A DNA stretch of 64,000 nt from Methylococcaceae bacterium (GTDB lineage: Bacteria; Pseudomonadota; Gammaproteobacteria; Methylococcales; Methylomonadaceae): the NCBI GenBank assembly GCA_947505105.1, contig CANNKG010000004.1, positions 1-64,000 on the forward strand. Reading direction: 5' to 3'. Below are positions 1-9,585 of this stretch, piece by piece. Numbering within the stretch: the first letter of the stretch is position 1; every line of letters begins with the position of its first letter. The position numbers and the translations under genes were made by a program. The notes under the pieces are model-generated. The model made no database searches, was not told where the DNA came from, and saw nothing but the letters and a program-made list of their open reading frames with translations.

Positions 1-149
1 GTCTTTTTTTATTTATCTTATAAACCCTTCCTTATTGTAGCTGTCACCCTATTTTGTAAAATACAAAGAAACATTTCACTGCGCTCTTTAGAGAGCTATT
101 TGTCTGAGCATTTACTTGTTATCCTTGGTTTTAAGGGAAACACTCATGG
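1..149. other. intergenic edge, no gene seen
   Basis: AT-rich stretch downstream of the minus-strand hybrid kinase gene. I see no ORF, no clear hairpin with a T-run and no recognisable RNA gene. It may belong to the 3' region of the kinase transcript. Confidence 0.5.
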
Positions 150-3100
150 TTATGAGGATAATTTTTGTTCAAGAAATTGCTTCAATAGCAAGGTATAGCG
201 TTTAATATCTTCGAGTACGGCAGTTATTTCTGTAAACTTTTTATTCTGGGCATCGTGTTCGGCTTTAATCAAGATCTGTTCTGGAACGGAAGCCTGAAAT
301 AATGCAAAAATGCCCTTTAAGGTATGCAGCGCTCTGGTTAACACTTCCGCATCTTGTTTCTCCAAAGCCTCAATAATATTAGTTGCGTAGCTTTCGGCGT
401 TGCTGATATACATTTCGGCCATATTGATCAGAATTTCGCGGTCGCCGCCCAATAATTCGAGTGCAGCGTGCCAATTACTGATCGGAAGTGCCTCGGCTGC
501 GGCAGAAGCCTGACCGGCGCGATTTTTATCGGTGATCACCATGTTTTGAGATTTCTGCGCCGACGATTGGCTGGCATCTTCAGCCTTTCGCTGCTGATCA
601 TCTGCAGCGGGTTGTTTGGTTTCGAGTTCGGACCCTTCGGTTTCAGAAAAGTAACGGCCAATCACCTCAAAAAGCTCTTGGGCTTTAATCGGCTTGCTTA
701 AATAGTCGTTCATACCGGACTCTATGGCACGTTCCCGATCGCCTTTCATCGCATTTGCGGTGATGGCGATCACTGGCATTGTAAAACCCAGCTCTCGTAA
801 TTTCCGAGTCGCCGTTAATCCATCCATAATCGGCATTTGGAAATCCATGAGCACCAAATCAAAAGTGTGTTGAGCAAGTTTTTCAAGACACTCTACGCCG
901 TTATTGGCAATCGTAATTTTATGATGTTGTTTTTCGAGCAGTCGGATAGCGAGTTTTTGGTTAATTTCATTATCTTCGGCGAGCAAGATATCGAGTGGCT
1001 TGATAACTTTGAAATGCTGACTGCCTTCATCGCTTGAAAGCGGCTGTGCTACTGGACCTTGGAATACCGTATGAATGGCATCCAATAAATCGGATTGCGA
1101 TGCGGGTTTTGAAATAATACACGCGATCTTGGCGGCGCGATTTCGAGCTTTACTCGCCGAATAAATACTCGAAAGCAGCATAATCACTGGGGCTTCACTT
1201 AAGTTTTGTTTTTGAATCTGCTCAATCAAGGAAAATCCATCGAGATCGGGTAATTCTTCATCAATTAACATTAATTCAGGCGGTTTATCTTGAGGCGATG
1301 GATGTTGTAAATAGGCTAATGCTTCGTCGGCTCGGCTAAAGGCAAAGACTTTCATACCCCAGCGATTAAGGGATTCACAGACCAGATGTTGCATTCGTTG
1401 GTTGTCGTCCACCAAAAGCACGGGCATTGCATTAAGTAACGTTAGCGGGGTGATCTTGGCTGGCGTAGTGCCGGAATTTTGCAGCCAAACCGTAAAATAA
1501 AAGGTGGTGCCTTTACCCAATTGACTTTTTAAGCCAATTTTGCCATGCATCAATTCCACTAATTGTTTGGCAATGCTTAATCCTAAGCCCGTTCCGCCAT
1601 ATTTACGAAAGACTGAGGCATCGACTTGTGAGAATGAGTTGAATACATCTTTTTGGCGATCATCGGGGATACCTATACCGCTATCTTCGACGAAAAATTG
1701 CAGACAGGTATGGTCATCTTTTTGACTTAAAAAACGCACTCGAATAATTATCTCGCCATGTTCGGTAAATTTAATCGCATTACCCATCAAGTTAATAATG
1801 ATTTGTCCTAAACGACCTGGATCACCGATTAATCGTCTTGGAACTTCGGTATCAATGTCGAGTATGGTTTCCAGACCTTTTTGATAGGCACGAATGGCTA
1901 GGTTTTTAATGGTTTGGCGCAGCGATTGTTGGACATCAAATTCAATGTTATCCAATTCAAGTTTTCCAGCCTCGATTTTAGAGAAATCAAGAATGTCATT
2001 GATGATGGTCAGCAGAGCATTGGCCGAGCTTTTGGAGATATTGAGAAATTCGCGTTGTTCAGAAGTGAGCTCGGTTTCGAGCGCCAAATCGGTCATGCCG
2101 ATGATGCCGTTCATCGGGGTGCGAATTTCATGGCTCATGTTGGCGAGAAAGGCGCTTTTGGTTTGATTGGCCATTTCTGCTGCCTGCATCGCTTCATTCA
2201 ATAAGCGTTGTTGTTCTTTTAGATCGGAAATATCTTGAAATACTACGACTGAACCAATGACTCTATTGTTTTCTTGTAAAGGCGCCGTGGTGATCGACAC
2301 CGGGAGGGTAACGCCATTTTTACAGCGAACCCGAGCCTCTATAGTGAAAGTTTGTTCCTGTAATAAATATTGTCGCATATCGATCACTTTATTTTGGAGA
2401 TCGATAAATACCACCAGATTTAAAAGATCTCGCATGATCACTTCGCGTTTTGACCAGCCCAGAATATGTTCTGCCTGTTTATTCCAGAATGAACACAGGC
2501 CTTGCTTATCAATCGAATAGACGCCCTGCGTCATCGTATCGGTCAATTTTTGAATGAAGTTTCTGGATTCCAGAATTTGTTTTTCCAGATTTTTGGATAA
2601 GGTAATATCGGTACGAATTGAAATCAGCTGATAAACGTTTCCTGCTCGGTCCAGAAACGGCACAATGGACGCATAGACCCAATAGGATTTACCGGTATTG
2701 GTTTTACTATGCAGTTCGCCATGCCACACTTGACCGCTACTGGTTTTTTCAATGATATCTGAATACACGGCTTCACTGTTTTCACCGGAATGCATGGTCC
2801 AGTGATTTTTGCCGATCAATTCATCCGCTGGGTATTCGCTAAGTGCGCAAAACTTTTCATTGACGTGCGTAAAATTCCCGGCAGCATCCGAAAAGCTGAT
2901 AATTGCGTGTTGATCGAATGCAAATTTAAGGTTGCTAATATTGGCTTCAGCGGTTTTTAACTCGGATTGTTGATGGCTTAATTTGATCAACAAATAAATC
3001 GCCCAGATACTGACCAGAATTGAAATTATGAACAAAAAACTTTGAATATAAAAAGTCGTTTGTTGGAGTTTTTTAAAATAATCATTGAGGGCGGTTTCAA

Positions 3101-3782
3101 AATTTTGGGTGAGGCTAGTTTGGTTACTATCCGTGGATAATTCCAGCATTTTGAAAATAGCATTATTTTTCTCGATAATGGCATCGGTTTGATTTGTGAC
3201 CTCCTGTACCGTAAATTGTTGATTTGATGGAAATTGGCTAATGTTTTGTTTTAAATCATTATTCAGCGACTGAAGATTGGAGGTGCCGGGGGTAATTTTA
3301 TTCGTGATCGCGGTGTTTAGCGATTGTTCCAATTGCTTGATTATTGAAGAATTTCCGGAAATGTCACGTATTTGTCTTCGAGTGAAATCGATAGATTTTC
3401 TTAAGGTGGTATTGTCAAGATAAAAGTTATTGACCTGTTGCTCCTTGAGTATTAACTTTAAACTGAGTTCGTCAGCGAGTTTGGTTAGCTCAGGAACGCC
3501 AAGTTTTTTTACGGCATAGTCACCCTCGGTAAGAGCGGCATTCAATTGTTTTAAATATTCGGAATTACCCGCAATTTCATTAAAATTACTCGAAATCCCG
3601 AACTGGTAACGCAACAGGTTTTGATTCAGCGCTTGATTGATCAAGGTCAGTTGATGGGTTTTATCCCGTAACCAAGTCTCTTGTTCTGGATTATTGGTTC
3701 GAATTGTATTGAATAAGACACCAAGCACCACAAGCATTGCAACGCCAAGAAAAAGATGCACGTAGGTAAAGTTTACTTTCAT
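150..3782 (-). CDS. BarA-like hybrid sensor histidine kinase (sensor-PAS-PAS-HisKA-HATPase-REC-REC-Hpt)
   Basis: A 1210-residue membrane phosphorelay kinase. An N-terminal transmembrane segment (about 9-25) and a second near 245-268 bracket a long helical, Gln/Asn-rich periplasmic region that looks like a DAHL-type sensor. Two PAS domains follow (about 284-395 and 408-525). HisKA has the H-box SHEIRTPMNG near 550. The ATP-binding domain has an N-box (NLMGNAIKFTEHGE) near 660 and GGTGLGLS near 727. Two receiver domains start near 786 and 930, each keeping the phospho-Asp (LMLIDEELPDLDG and LVLMDFQMPIMDG), and a C-terminal Hpt domain has ALHTLKG near 1148. All relay residues are present, so it should be active. 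The first REC has an unusual EELP after the Asp. No partner response regulator lies adjacent, and the ligand is unknown. The Hpt end suggests onward transfer to an unlinked regulator, as in BarA-UvrY. Confidence 0.9.
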   Translation of the reverse strand: MKVNFTYVHLFLGVAMLVVLGVLFNTIRTNNPEQETWLRDKTHQLTLINQALNQNLLRYQFGISSNFNEIAGNSEYLKQLNAALTEGDYAVKKLGVPELTKLADELSLKLILKEQQVNNFYLDNTTLRKSIDFTRRQIRDISGNSSIIKQLEQSLNTAITNKITPGTSNLQSLNNDLKQNISQFPSNQQFTVQEVTNQTDAIIEKNNAIFKMLELSTDSNQTSLTQNFETALNDYFKKLQQTTFYIQSFLFIISILVSIWAIYLLIKLSHQQSELKTAEANISNLKFAFDQHAIISFSDAAGNFTHVNEKFCALSEYPADELIGKNHWTMHSGENSEAVYSDIIEKTSSGQVWHGELHSKTNTGKSYWVYASIVPFLDRAGNVYQLISIRTDITLSKNLEKQILESRNFIQKLTDTMTQGVYSIDKQGLCSFWNKQAEHILGWSKREVIMRDLLNLVVFIDLQNKVIDMRQYLLQEQTFTIEARVRCKNGVTLPVSITTAPLQENNRVIGSVVVFQDISDLKEQQRLLNEAMQAAEMANQTKSAFLANMSHEIRTPMNGIIGMTDLALETELTSEQREFLNISKSSANALLTIINDILDFSKIEAGKLELDNIEFDVQQSLRQTIKNLAIRAYQKGLETILDIDTEVPRRLIGDPGRLGQIIINLMGNAIKFTEHGEIIIRVRFLSQKDDHTCLQFFVEDSGIGIPDDRQKDVFNSFSQVDASVFRKYGGTGLGLSIAKQLVELMHGKIGLKSQLGKGTTFYFTVWLQNSGTTPAKITPLTLLNAMPVLLVDDNQRMQHLVCESLNRWGMKVFAFSRADEALAYLQHPSPQDKPPELMLIDEELPDLDGFSLIEQIQKQNLSEAPVIMLLSSIYSASKARNRAAKIACIISKPASQSDLLDAIHTVFQGPVAQPLSSDEGSQHFKVIKPLDILLAEDNEINQKLAIRLLEKQHHKITIANNGVECLEKLAQHTFDLVLMDFQMPIMDGLTATRKLRELGFTMPVIAITANAMKGDRERAIESGMNDYLSKPIKAQELFEVIGRYFSETEGSELETKQPAADDQQRKAEDASQSSAQKSQNMVITDKNRAGQASAAAEALPISNWHAALELLGGDREILINMAEMYISNAESYATNIIEALEKQDAEVLTRALHTLKGIFALFQASVPEQILIKAEHDAQNKKFTEITAVLEDIKRYTLLLKQFLEQKLSS

Positions 3783-3825
3783 GTTTTAGATCTCTCGGTG
3801 TAAGGGCATGAATAAGGCATTAGAT

Positions 3826-4863
3826 TTAAACTATAGTCGATTCGAGTTGTTCGTGAGCAATATTTTGATCAATAAAATATTGACGTGCTTGAGTATCATC
3901 TATGGCGCCATACGCGAGCGAAAGCTTGACGTACGCAGCTTCGATTGAGGTATTCCATATCATTCTGGCGCCGGCGTCCAACATTAATTGCGTCGTAATA
4001 TAGGTATTTTCAGATATCAAAGCCGGTGCGAGGTAAAAAGAGATGCCTTGAGCTCGACAATGGCTAATAAATTTGATCAAGCTGTGTTGCTGGCCCCAGT
4101 TATCAGTAATACAGGCGGTTCCTGAATGATAGAGATCATGCACTATCACTTGAACATCCTGTAAATTGAAAAAATTATAGTTTAAACCCGGATAGGGTTT
4201 GATTAAGAGGATACTGGATGAAAACTGTAAACTGGATGGCAAAATATGGGGATTTGCAGTCAGCGAATTAGGAAACGGATTTAGTTCAATGAATTTCTGA
4301 TCATCAAATTCAAGATAAGTCTTATCTTGAATGCTCATGAAGGTATCGTCGAGCGGAAAGCATGAACTTAAGCGACTGCCGAGATGAATTTTGACGTTTT
4401 GCTTTTGATTGCGATAAGCAACAAACACTCCAGTTTGTTGTTTTTGAATAATGAATTCGATCGCCGCATTAAAATTATCCAGACCATTGGCGCGCGAATC
4501 AGCGAGCGTAAAATTACTAGAGACTAATACCAAGGGTAATTTGACTTGAGCATATGCGAAACTTAAAGCGCACGCGCTATAGGCCAAGGTGTCTGTCCCA
4601 TGGGTGACAATAATACCGTCGTATAGGCTATGATCAGTTTCGTCGATAGCGGCAATCAGTTTTTCCCAATGGTTTGGAACCAGATTTTCACTCAGAATTT
4701 CATAAGGCGCCAAGGTTTGAAATTGAATCTCGGAGGCACGCGGGTATTTTTTTCGGTATAGATCAATTAAGGTGTACTGATTGGCTGGATCAGTATTGAT
4801 GACGTGTTTCTCAATGGTCGAACCTATGGTACCGCCAGTAAATATAAGCAATATGTTATACAT
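3826..4863 (-). CDS. L-asparaginase (type I/II asparaginase family)
   Basis: A 345-residue amidohydrolase of the asparaginase/glutaminase fold, converting L-asparagine to aspartate and ammonia. The first catalytic Thr motif is at the N-terminus (FTGGTIGST, residues about 8-16) and the second is VTHGTDTLAYSA near 90-101, giving both conserved threonines plus the Asp of the second motif. No signal peptide is visible, so it is probably the cytosolic form. Only a 43-base gap separates it from the kinase gene downstream on the same strand, and it is divergent from folA. No strong Shine-Dalgarno is seen before the ATG, so translation may be weak. Exact substrate preference (Asn versus Gln) cannot be told from sequence alone. 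Confidence 0.85.
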   Translation of the reverse strand: MYNILLIFTGGTIGSTIEKHVINTDPANQYTLIDLYRKKYPRASEIQFQTLAPYEILSENLVPNHWEKLIAAIDETDHSLYDGIIVTHGTDTLAYSACALSFAYAQVKLPLVLVSSNFTLADSRANGLDNFNAAIEFIIQKQQTGVFVAYRNQKQNVKIHLGSRLSSCFPLDDTFMSIQDKTYLEFDDQKFIELNPFPNSLTANPHILPSSLQFSSSILLIKPYPGLNYNFFNLQDVQVIVHDLYHSGTACITDNWGQQHSLIKFISHCRAQGISFYLAPALISENTYITTQLMLDAGARMIWNTSIEAAYVKLSLAYGAIDDTQARQYFIDQNIAHEQLESTIV

Positions 4864-5007
4864 AATAAATGATATTTTTACTTTGGAGTAAGTTTGTCAA
4901 GATGCATAGATCGGTTCACTTTCGAGATGGCAGTGTTTGAAGACACAGGGTATGATGCAAGGCCTTGATAAAAGTTTGCCCATACACGTAACTTTAACGA
5001 GTCATTT

Positions 5008-5499
5008 ATGAAAATTTCGCTTATTGTGGCCATGGCGAGTAACCGGGTCATCGGTCTTAACAATCAGTTGCCGTGGCATCTTTCGGCAGATTTAAAAAAA
5101 TTTAAGCGCATTACCATGGGACATCCGATCCTGATGGGCCGAAAAACCTTCGAATCGATTGGTCGTCCGCTTCCGGGTCGCACTAATATCGTGATCAGTC
5201 GGGATCCTGATTACCACTCGTCTCAATGTTTAATATTCAATGACATCGCGTCGGCTTTAGCGCATTGTCAAGACGAAGCTGAACTCTTTGTGATTGGCGG
5301 TGCCTCGTTTTATAGCGCCTTATTACCTCAGGCTGACTGTATCTATTTGACAGCAATTCATCAAGATTTTTCAGGTGATACGTTCTTTCCTGAAATATCC
5401 GACCATCAGTGGCAAGAAGTAGCCAGAGAAGATATTACCGATGATCTGACAGTGCCTTTTAGTTACAGTTTTATCACGCTGGCTCGTCTTACCTCATAG
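5008..5499 (+). CDS. folA: dihydrofolate reductase
   Basis: A 163-residue cytosolic enzyme reducing dihydrofolate to tetrahydrofolate with NADPH. Family features in order: the N-terminal strand and Met20-type loop (AMASNRVIGLNNQLPWHLSADL, with the conserved PW and the substrate Asp), the GRKTFESIGRPLPGR NADPH-binding segment near 44-58, and FVIGGASFYSALLP near 94-107. Length matches the chromosomal type I enzyme (about 159-165 residues). The gene stands alone, divergent from the asparaginase gene and convergent with ettA. Confidence 0.96.
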   Translation: MKISLIVAMASNRVIGLNNQLPWHLSADLKKFKRITMGHPILMGRKTFESIGRPLPGRTNIVISRDPDYHSSQCLIFNDIASALAHCQDEAELFVIGGASFYSALLPQADCIYLTAIHQDFSGDTFFPEISDHQWQEVAREDITDDLTVPFSYSFITLARLTS

Positions 5500-5577
5500 C
5501 GAGTGAAACCTGGAAAACTACGCTATTAGGTTTATTACTGACAATTATTGTGTTAATTTTAAGTATAACTGTTATTG

Positions 5578-5640
5578 CCAGTAATTCCAGAAAGCTTCGA
5601 TAATTACTGGACGGAATGGGCAATCCCATCCAGTTGCTAT
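5578..5640. terminator. overlapping inverted repeats between convergent folA and ettA
   Basis: A perfect 9-base inverted repeat, CCAGTAATT at 5578-5586 and AATTACTGG at 5602-5610, has a 15-base loop. The right arm shares ACTGG with a second possible hairpin (ACTGG plus ATGGG pairing with CCCATCCAGT at 5626-5636). The two folds compete for the same bases. It lies between two convergent genes, so a bidirectional transcription end is the likely role. No clean T-run follows, so a standard intrinsic terminator is not proven. Confidence 0.4.
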
Positions 5641-5644
5641 AGGC

Positions 5645-7312
5645 TTAGCTTTCTAATTTTCTGTACTTAATGCGATGTGGATTGTCAGCATCGGTACCGA
5701 GACGACGATGACGATCAGCTTCATAGTCGGCATAGTTACCTTCAAACCAGACGACAGTGCTGTCACCTTCAAAGGCGAGCATGTGGGTAGCAATTCTATC
5801 CAGGAACCAGCGATCATGCGAGATGACGACCGCGCAGCCGGGGAACGCTAATAAGGCTTCTTCTAAGGCTCTGAGAGTTTCAACGTCGAGGTCGTTGGTT
5901 GGTTCGTCAAGCAGTAACAAATTGCCGCCGCTTTTCAGTAGTTTGGCTAAATGGACACGATTACGTTCACCGCCCGATAAATCGCCAATGCGTTTTTGCT
6001 GATCGCCGCCTTTAAAATTGAAGCGACCTAAGTAGGCGCGCGACGGCGTTTCATATCGGCCGACCGTGATCATATCGAGTCCGTCAGAGACTTCTTCCCA
6101 AACAGTTTTTTTATCGTCCATGCTATCGCGTAATTGATCTACATAAGACAATTGGACAGTCTGGCCAAAGATAACCGACCCGGAATCAGGTTGTTCAAGT
6201 CCTGCCATCATGCGGAACAAGGTGGTTTTACCGGCGCCGTTCGGGCCGATGATGCCGACAATGCCACCCGGAGGCAGTTGAAAGCTTAGGTCGTTAATCA
6301 AAAGTCGATCACCGAAGCCTTTCGATAAATTTTCGACATTGATGACAACGTCGCCGAGGCGCGGTCCGGGTGGAATATAAATTTCCTGGGTTTCGTTACG
6401 CTTTTGGACATCGGTAGAGGACAGTTCGTCAAAGCGTGCCAGCCTCGCTTTGCTCTTGGCGTGGCGGCCTTTGGGATTGGAGCGCACCCACTCCAACTCT
6501 TGTTTCATGGCTTTCTGACGGGAAGACTCTTGTTTTTCTTCTTGCAGCAAGCGGGTGCTCTTTTGATCTAGCCAACTTGAGTAGTTGCCTTCCCATGGGA
6601 TGCCTGAACCTCGGTCAAGTTCCAAAATCCAGCCAGCGACATTATCCAGAAAGTAACGATCATGGGTGACGGCGACCACTGTGCCTGGATAATCATGTAA
6701 AAATCTTTCCAGCCATGCGACCGATTCAGCATCCAGGTGGTTGGTTGGTTCATCGAGTAGTAGCATGTCAGGATTTGACAGCAATAGACGGCACAGGGCA
6801 ACCCGGCGTTTTTCACCTCCCGATAGCTTGGTGACATCGGCATCCCATTCTGGCAGACGTAAGGCGTCGGCCGCAACTTCAAGTCGGCGTTCGAGTTCCC
6901 AAGCACCCGCCGCTTCGATTTTATCCTGCAAATCTGCTTGTTCTGCTAAGAGGGCGTCGAAATCGGCGTCGGGCTCGGCAAATGCCTCATTAACAGCATT
7001 AAAGCGATCCAGAATGGCTTTGATTTCAGCAACGCCTTCTTCGACGTTACCGCGGACGTTTTTCGTCGGATCTAGCTGAGGCTCCTGTGAGAGATAACCG
7101 ATTTTAATGCCTTTGAGTGGAATGGCTTCGCCTTCGATTTCTTTGTCCAAGCCGGCCATAATTTTGAGTAGCGTCGATTTTCCTGAGCCATTGAGACCTA
7201 ATACGCCAATTTTGGCTCCTGGAAAGAATGAGAGGGAAATGTCTTTGAGAATGTATTTTTTAGGTGGAATGATTTTTCCAACCCGATTCATTGAATAAAT
7301 GTACTGCGCCAT
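5645..7312 (-). CDS. ettA: energy-dependent translational throttle protein EttA (ABC-F ATPase)
   Basis: A 555-residue cytosolic ABC-F protein that binds the ribosomal E site and gates the first elongation steps according to the ATP/ADP ratio. There are two ABC cassettes without membrane segments. The first has GLNGSGKST near residue 40, [11 protein letters not shown] and [11 protein letters not shown]. The second has GPNGAGKTT near 355, [13 protein letters not shown] and [11 protein letters not shown]. The N-terminal [13 protein letters not shown] block and the exact 555-residue length are typical of EttA rather than Uup or YheS. It is a single gene, divergent from the esterase gene at 7619. 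Confidence 0.96.
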   Translation of the reverse strand: MAQYIYSMNRVGKIIPPKKYILKDISLSFFPGAKIGVLGLNGSGKSTLLKIMAGLDKEIEGEAIPLKGIKIGYLSQEPQLDPTKNVRGNVEEGVAEIKAILDRFNAVNEAFAEPDADFDALLAEQADLQDKIEAAGAWELERRLEVAADALRLPEWDADVTKLSGGEKRRVALCRLLLSNPDMLLLDEPTNHLDAESVAWLERFLHDYPGTVVAVTHDRYFLDNVAGWILELDRGSGIPWEGNYSSWLDQKSTRLLQEEKQESSRQKAMKQELEWVRSNPKGRHAKSKARLARFDELSSTDVQKRNETQEIYIPPGPRLGDVVINVENLSKGFGDRLLINDLSFQLPPGGIVGIIGPNGAGKTTLFRMMAGLEQPDSGSVIFGQTVQLSYVDQLRDSMDDKKTVWEEVSDGLDMITVGRYETPSRAYLGRFNFKGGDQQKRIGDLSGGERNRVHLAKLLKSGGNLLLLDEPTNDLDVETLRALEEALLAFPGCAVVISHDRWFLDRIATHMLAFEGDSTVVWFEGNYADYEADRHRRLGTDADNPHRIKYRKLES

Positions 7313-7618
7313 AAAATTTTTGATAGAGAAGTAAAAAGGCTATTATTTCACGTTCTTGATGTGAAATTAACCGAAAACGATGATTATATTGTCGGCCTCT
7401 TAATTTCGATAGCAAATTCAGCAATTTTCAATAGGGTCAGTCTATTGTCGGGAAGGGTAAATCGAAGAACGCCTTTAACTCATCCGTGGGGGCTTGACGC
7501 CATCATCCATGCTGCCGATAGCTTTATTGGCTTCAAATTGAGAATTGCTGTAACAAATTTATAATCGTTTAAACTAAGATAAGTGATGATAAGATAATTT
7601 TTTTTTTCGGAATCCATT
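7313..7618. other. divergent intergenic region between ettA and esterase gene
   Basis: 306 bases that must hold the promoters of ettA (leftward) and of the esterase gene (rightward). I see no conserved gene or strong hairpin. The 67-codon ORF at 7361-7564 has no family likeness or ribosome-binding site and was not accepted. A GCCGATA sequence near 7512 resembles a sigma-28 -10 box but lacks a matching -35. Confidence 0.4.
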
Positions 7619-8293
7619 ATGGCTACATTATCTACGATTGTTATCGAGCCTCGTTCCGAACACCGTTTTACGGTGATTTGGCTCCATGGTTTGGGTGCGG
7701 ATGGGCATGATTTTGAGGGTATTGTTCCGCAATTACACCTCGCTGGAAAAGCCTCGATTCGGTTTGTATTTCCCAATGCGCCGGTTCGACCTGTAACTAT
7801 CAATGGTGGAATGCGGATGCGTGCTTGGTATGATATTGCCGGGAGTTCCCTGGAGCGTCAAGTTGATTTTGCGGGTATTACTCAATCTTCCGCAGCGCTT
7901 GACGTGCTGATAGAGCAGGAAGTGACCAGGGGAATTGCACCGGAACAAATTATCTTGGCAGGCTTTTCACAAGGCGGCGTTATTGCGTTACACACCGGCT
8001 TGCGCTACCCCAAGCGACTCGCCGGCATCATTGCGCTTTCAACTTATTTACCCACTTTACCGCAATTAGCGAATGAAGCCTCCAAAGCTAATCAGGATTT
8101 GCCTATTTTTATGGCGCATGGCACCGCAGATCCCATCGTGCCGATTGAAATAGCGAAAAGTGCCTATCATCAACTCGTTGCCCGACATTATCCGGTTCAG
8201 TGGTGGGAATATGCGATGCAGCATAGCGTTTGTGCCCAAGAAATCGAGCATATCAGTCTGTTTATGCAGCATATTTTTAAAATTCAGGAATAA
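7619..8293 (+). CDS. carboxylesterase / acyl-protein thioesterase-like alpha/beta hydrolase
   Basis: A 224-residue serine hydrolase of the phospholipase/carboxylesterase family (EstB/APT type), probably acting on short-chain esters or lysophospholipids in the cytosol. Oxyanion-hole segment WLHGLGADGHDF is near 20-31. The nucleophile elbow GFSQGG is near 113-118. The acid residue lies in AHGTADPIVP near 165-174 and the catalytic His in the segment MQHSV near 200. All three triad residues are present and the length is usual (about 220). It is followed after 6 bases by a secreted protein gene, so the two are probably co-transcribed. Confidence 0.88.
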   Translation: MATLSTIVIEPRSEHRFTVIWLHGLGADGHDFEGIVPQLHLAGKASIRFVFPNAPVRPVTINGGMRMRAWYDIAGSSLERQVDFAGITQSSAALDVLIEQEVTRGIAPEQIILAGFSQGGVIALHTGLRYPKRLAGIIALSTYLPTLPQLANEASKANQDLPIFMAHGTADPIVPIEIAKSAYHQLVARHYPVQWWEYAMQHSVCAQEIEHISLFMQHIFKIQE

Positions 8294-8299
8294 ATTATC

Positions 8300-9355
8300 A
8301 TGCACTTGCGGAAGTTTTTTGTTTTGTTGTTTTTTAGTGGTATTGCTTTTTCGGCTCAAGCCGAGATTGTCAGTGTGCCTATTTTTGCCAGTTATGATTT
8401 GTTGCGTGAACTGATGCTGCGCGAATTGTTTAAAAACCCTGATCATAGCGCAACCGTTAATGCGGATAAACTAGGTTGCACCACCGTTAATTTTGCGAAA
8501 CCGCAAGTCAATGGAATTGAAGGTTTGCTGCAATTGCGGGCTAATGTAGAGGTTAAATTGGGTTTACCTAATTCAGCTAAAAAATGTACCGTATTGAGTG
8601 AATGGTCCGGCAGTACCGCACTTAAAGGAACTCCTGTCGTCGTTGGAAAAGATGCGCTTGCCGTGCAGTTCAAAGTTGTTGATGCTCAAGTATTTGATAC
8701 CGCCGGAATGCCGATGAAGAGTGGTTTAATCAAGCAGGCATTGCAAACGCGTTTGCGGCCATTTTTGGAGCAATACCAATTAGATTTACAGCCTTCCTTA
8801 GCGCGGGCGAAAACCGTTCTTCCTTTATTAACCGAGCATTCTGCCGCGGAATCATTAGCGCGTTCATTGGCAAGTGTGCATCTTGGAACCTTACAAGCCG
8901 AAGCGAGTGGCTTGAAAATCAATGTCGATATGGAGGCATTGAATCCTGCCGTTGCCCAAACTCTTGTGCGAAATAATCCAGCCTCGGCATTGCCTGAGAC
9001 GGCCCAGGAATGGGATAGTGTTCTGAGTTCTATTGTTAAACAATTGACTCATAAAACCAAGTCTCCCGAAATACGTGAGGCACTCCTTGAAGTGCTGCAG
9101 GATGCGCGACAACAATTAAAAAAAACGACCACCGATCGGGATGCCTTAAAAAGCATTTTTATGGCGAGTTGGGATCGTCTGGCACCTTTGGCAAAAACCA
9201 TTGGAGCAAAAGCGCCGCAGCAGGATTTGTTACAACTTTTGGCTTATTTATCGGGCGCTGATTTGTTTAAAACGCTGGAAGCGTTGGAGAAAGTGTTGGG
9301 TGTTGATCTTTCGGCACAAGGATTAACGAAATTAATGCAAACCTTGGATAAGTAA
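8300..9355 (+). CDS. secreted protein of unknown function
   Basis: A 351-residue protein I do not recognise. The N-terminus is a clean signal peptide (MHLRKFF, a hydrophobic core, then a likely cut after SAQA near residue 22), so it should be periplasmic or outer-membrane associated. The N-terminal half is rich in beta-type alternation with two cysteines in the region 52-95 (LGCTTVN, KKCTVLS) that could form a disulfide. The C-terminal half is helical and Leu/Ala rich with no further cysteine. It starts 6 bases after the esterase stop and is probably in the same transcript. No catalytic motif is evident, so a structural or lipid-binding role is possible but unsupported. Confidence 0.75.
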   Translation: MHLRKFFVLLFFSGIAFSAQAEIVSVPIFASYDLLRELMLRELFKNPDHSATVNADKLGCTTVNFAKPQVNGIEGLLQLRANVEVKLGLPNSAKKCTVLSEWSGSTALKGTPVVVGKDALAVQFKVVDAQVFDTAGMPMKSGLIKQALQTRLRPFLEQYQLDLQPSLARAKTVLPLLTEHSAAESLARSLASVHLGTLQAEASGLKINVDMEALNPAVAQTLVRNNPASALPETAQEWDSVLSSIVKQLTHKTKSPEIREALLEVLQDARQQLKKTTTDRDALKSIFMASWDRLAPLAKTIGAKAPQQDLLQLLAYLSGADLFKTLEALEKVLGVDLSAQGLTKLMQTLDK

Positions 9356-9404
9356 TATTGATGAACTTGAGTAATCCTAAAAAGAGCAGTTGAGACCTTA
9401 AAAT

Positions 9405-9530
9405 TCCGTTCGCCCTGAGTTTATCGAAGGGTTGAACGGGATTTTAATGTACCACCGTCTGGGTGAACGCATAGAAAACCGTCCATGCTTCGACTGGGCT
9501 CAGCACGAACTGTTTTCTATGCGTTGAACG
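9405..9530. repeat. nested palindromic intergenic repeat, two family units
   Basis: Two related palindromic units lie in the 230-base gap before ppgK. Unit 1 (9406-9439) begins CCGTTCGCCCTGAG and ends AAGGGTTGAACGG, with CCGTTC pairing GAACGG. Unit 2 is enclosed by a perfect 14-base inverted repeat, AACGCATAGAAAAC (9466-9479) and GTTTTCTATGCGTT (9512-9525). Its core, read on the minus strand, is GTTCGTGCTGAGCCCAGTCG followed by AAGCATGGACGG, a variant of unit 1. Such GTTCG..CTGAGC..TCGAAG units are common dispersed intergenic repeats in proteobacteria. The arrangement looks like a small non-autonomous element or a REP-like element with flanks. Confidence 0.75.
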
Positions 9531-9585
9531 GCGCTTTTTAGGGTAATGCAAGTTTACGTAATTTAAATATTTTTTTGGAATTCAT

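Noticed and set aside
6568-6906. 112-codon ORFs overlapping ettA in other frames
   Set aside because: ettA is unmistakable across this stretch; the other frames carry no recognisable protein.
7361-7564. 67-codon ORF between ettA and the esterase gene, with a GCCGATA box nearby
   Set aside because: No family likeness; the sequence 14 bases before the GCCGATA (TGACG) does not match a sigma-28 -35 box, and the downstream gene is not flagellar.
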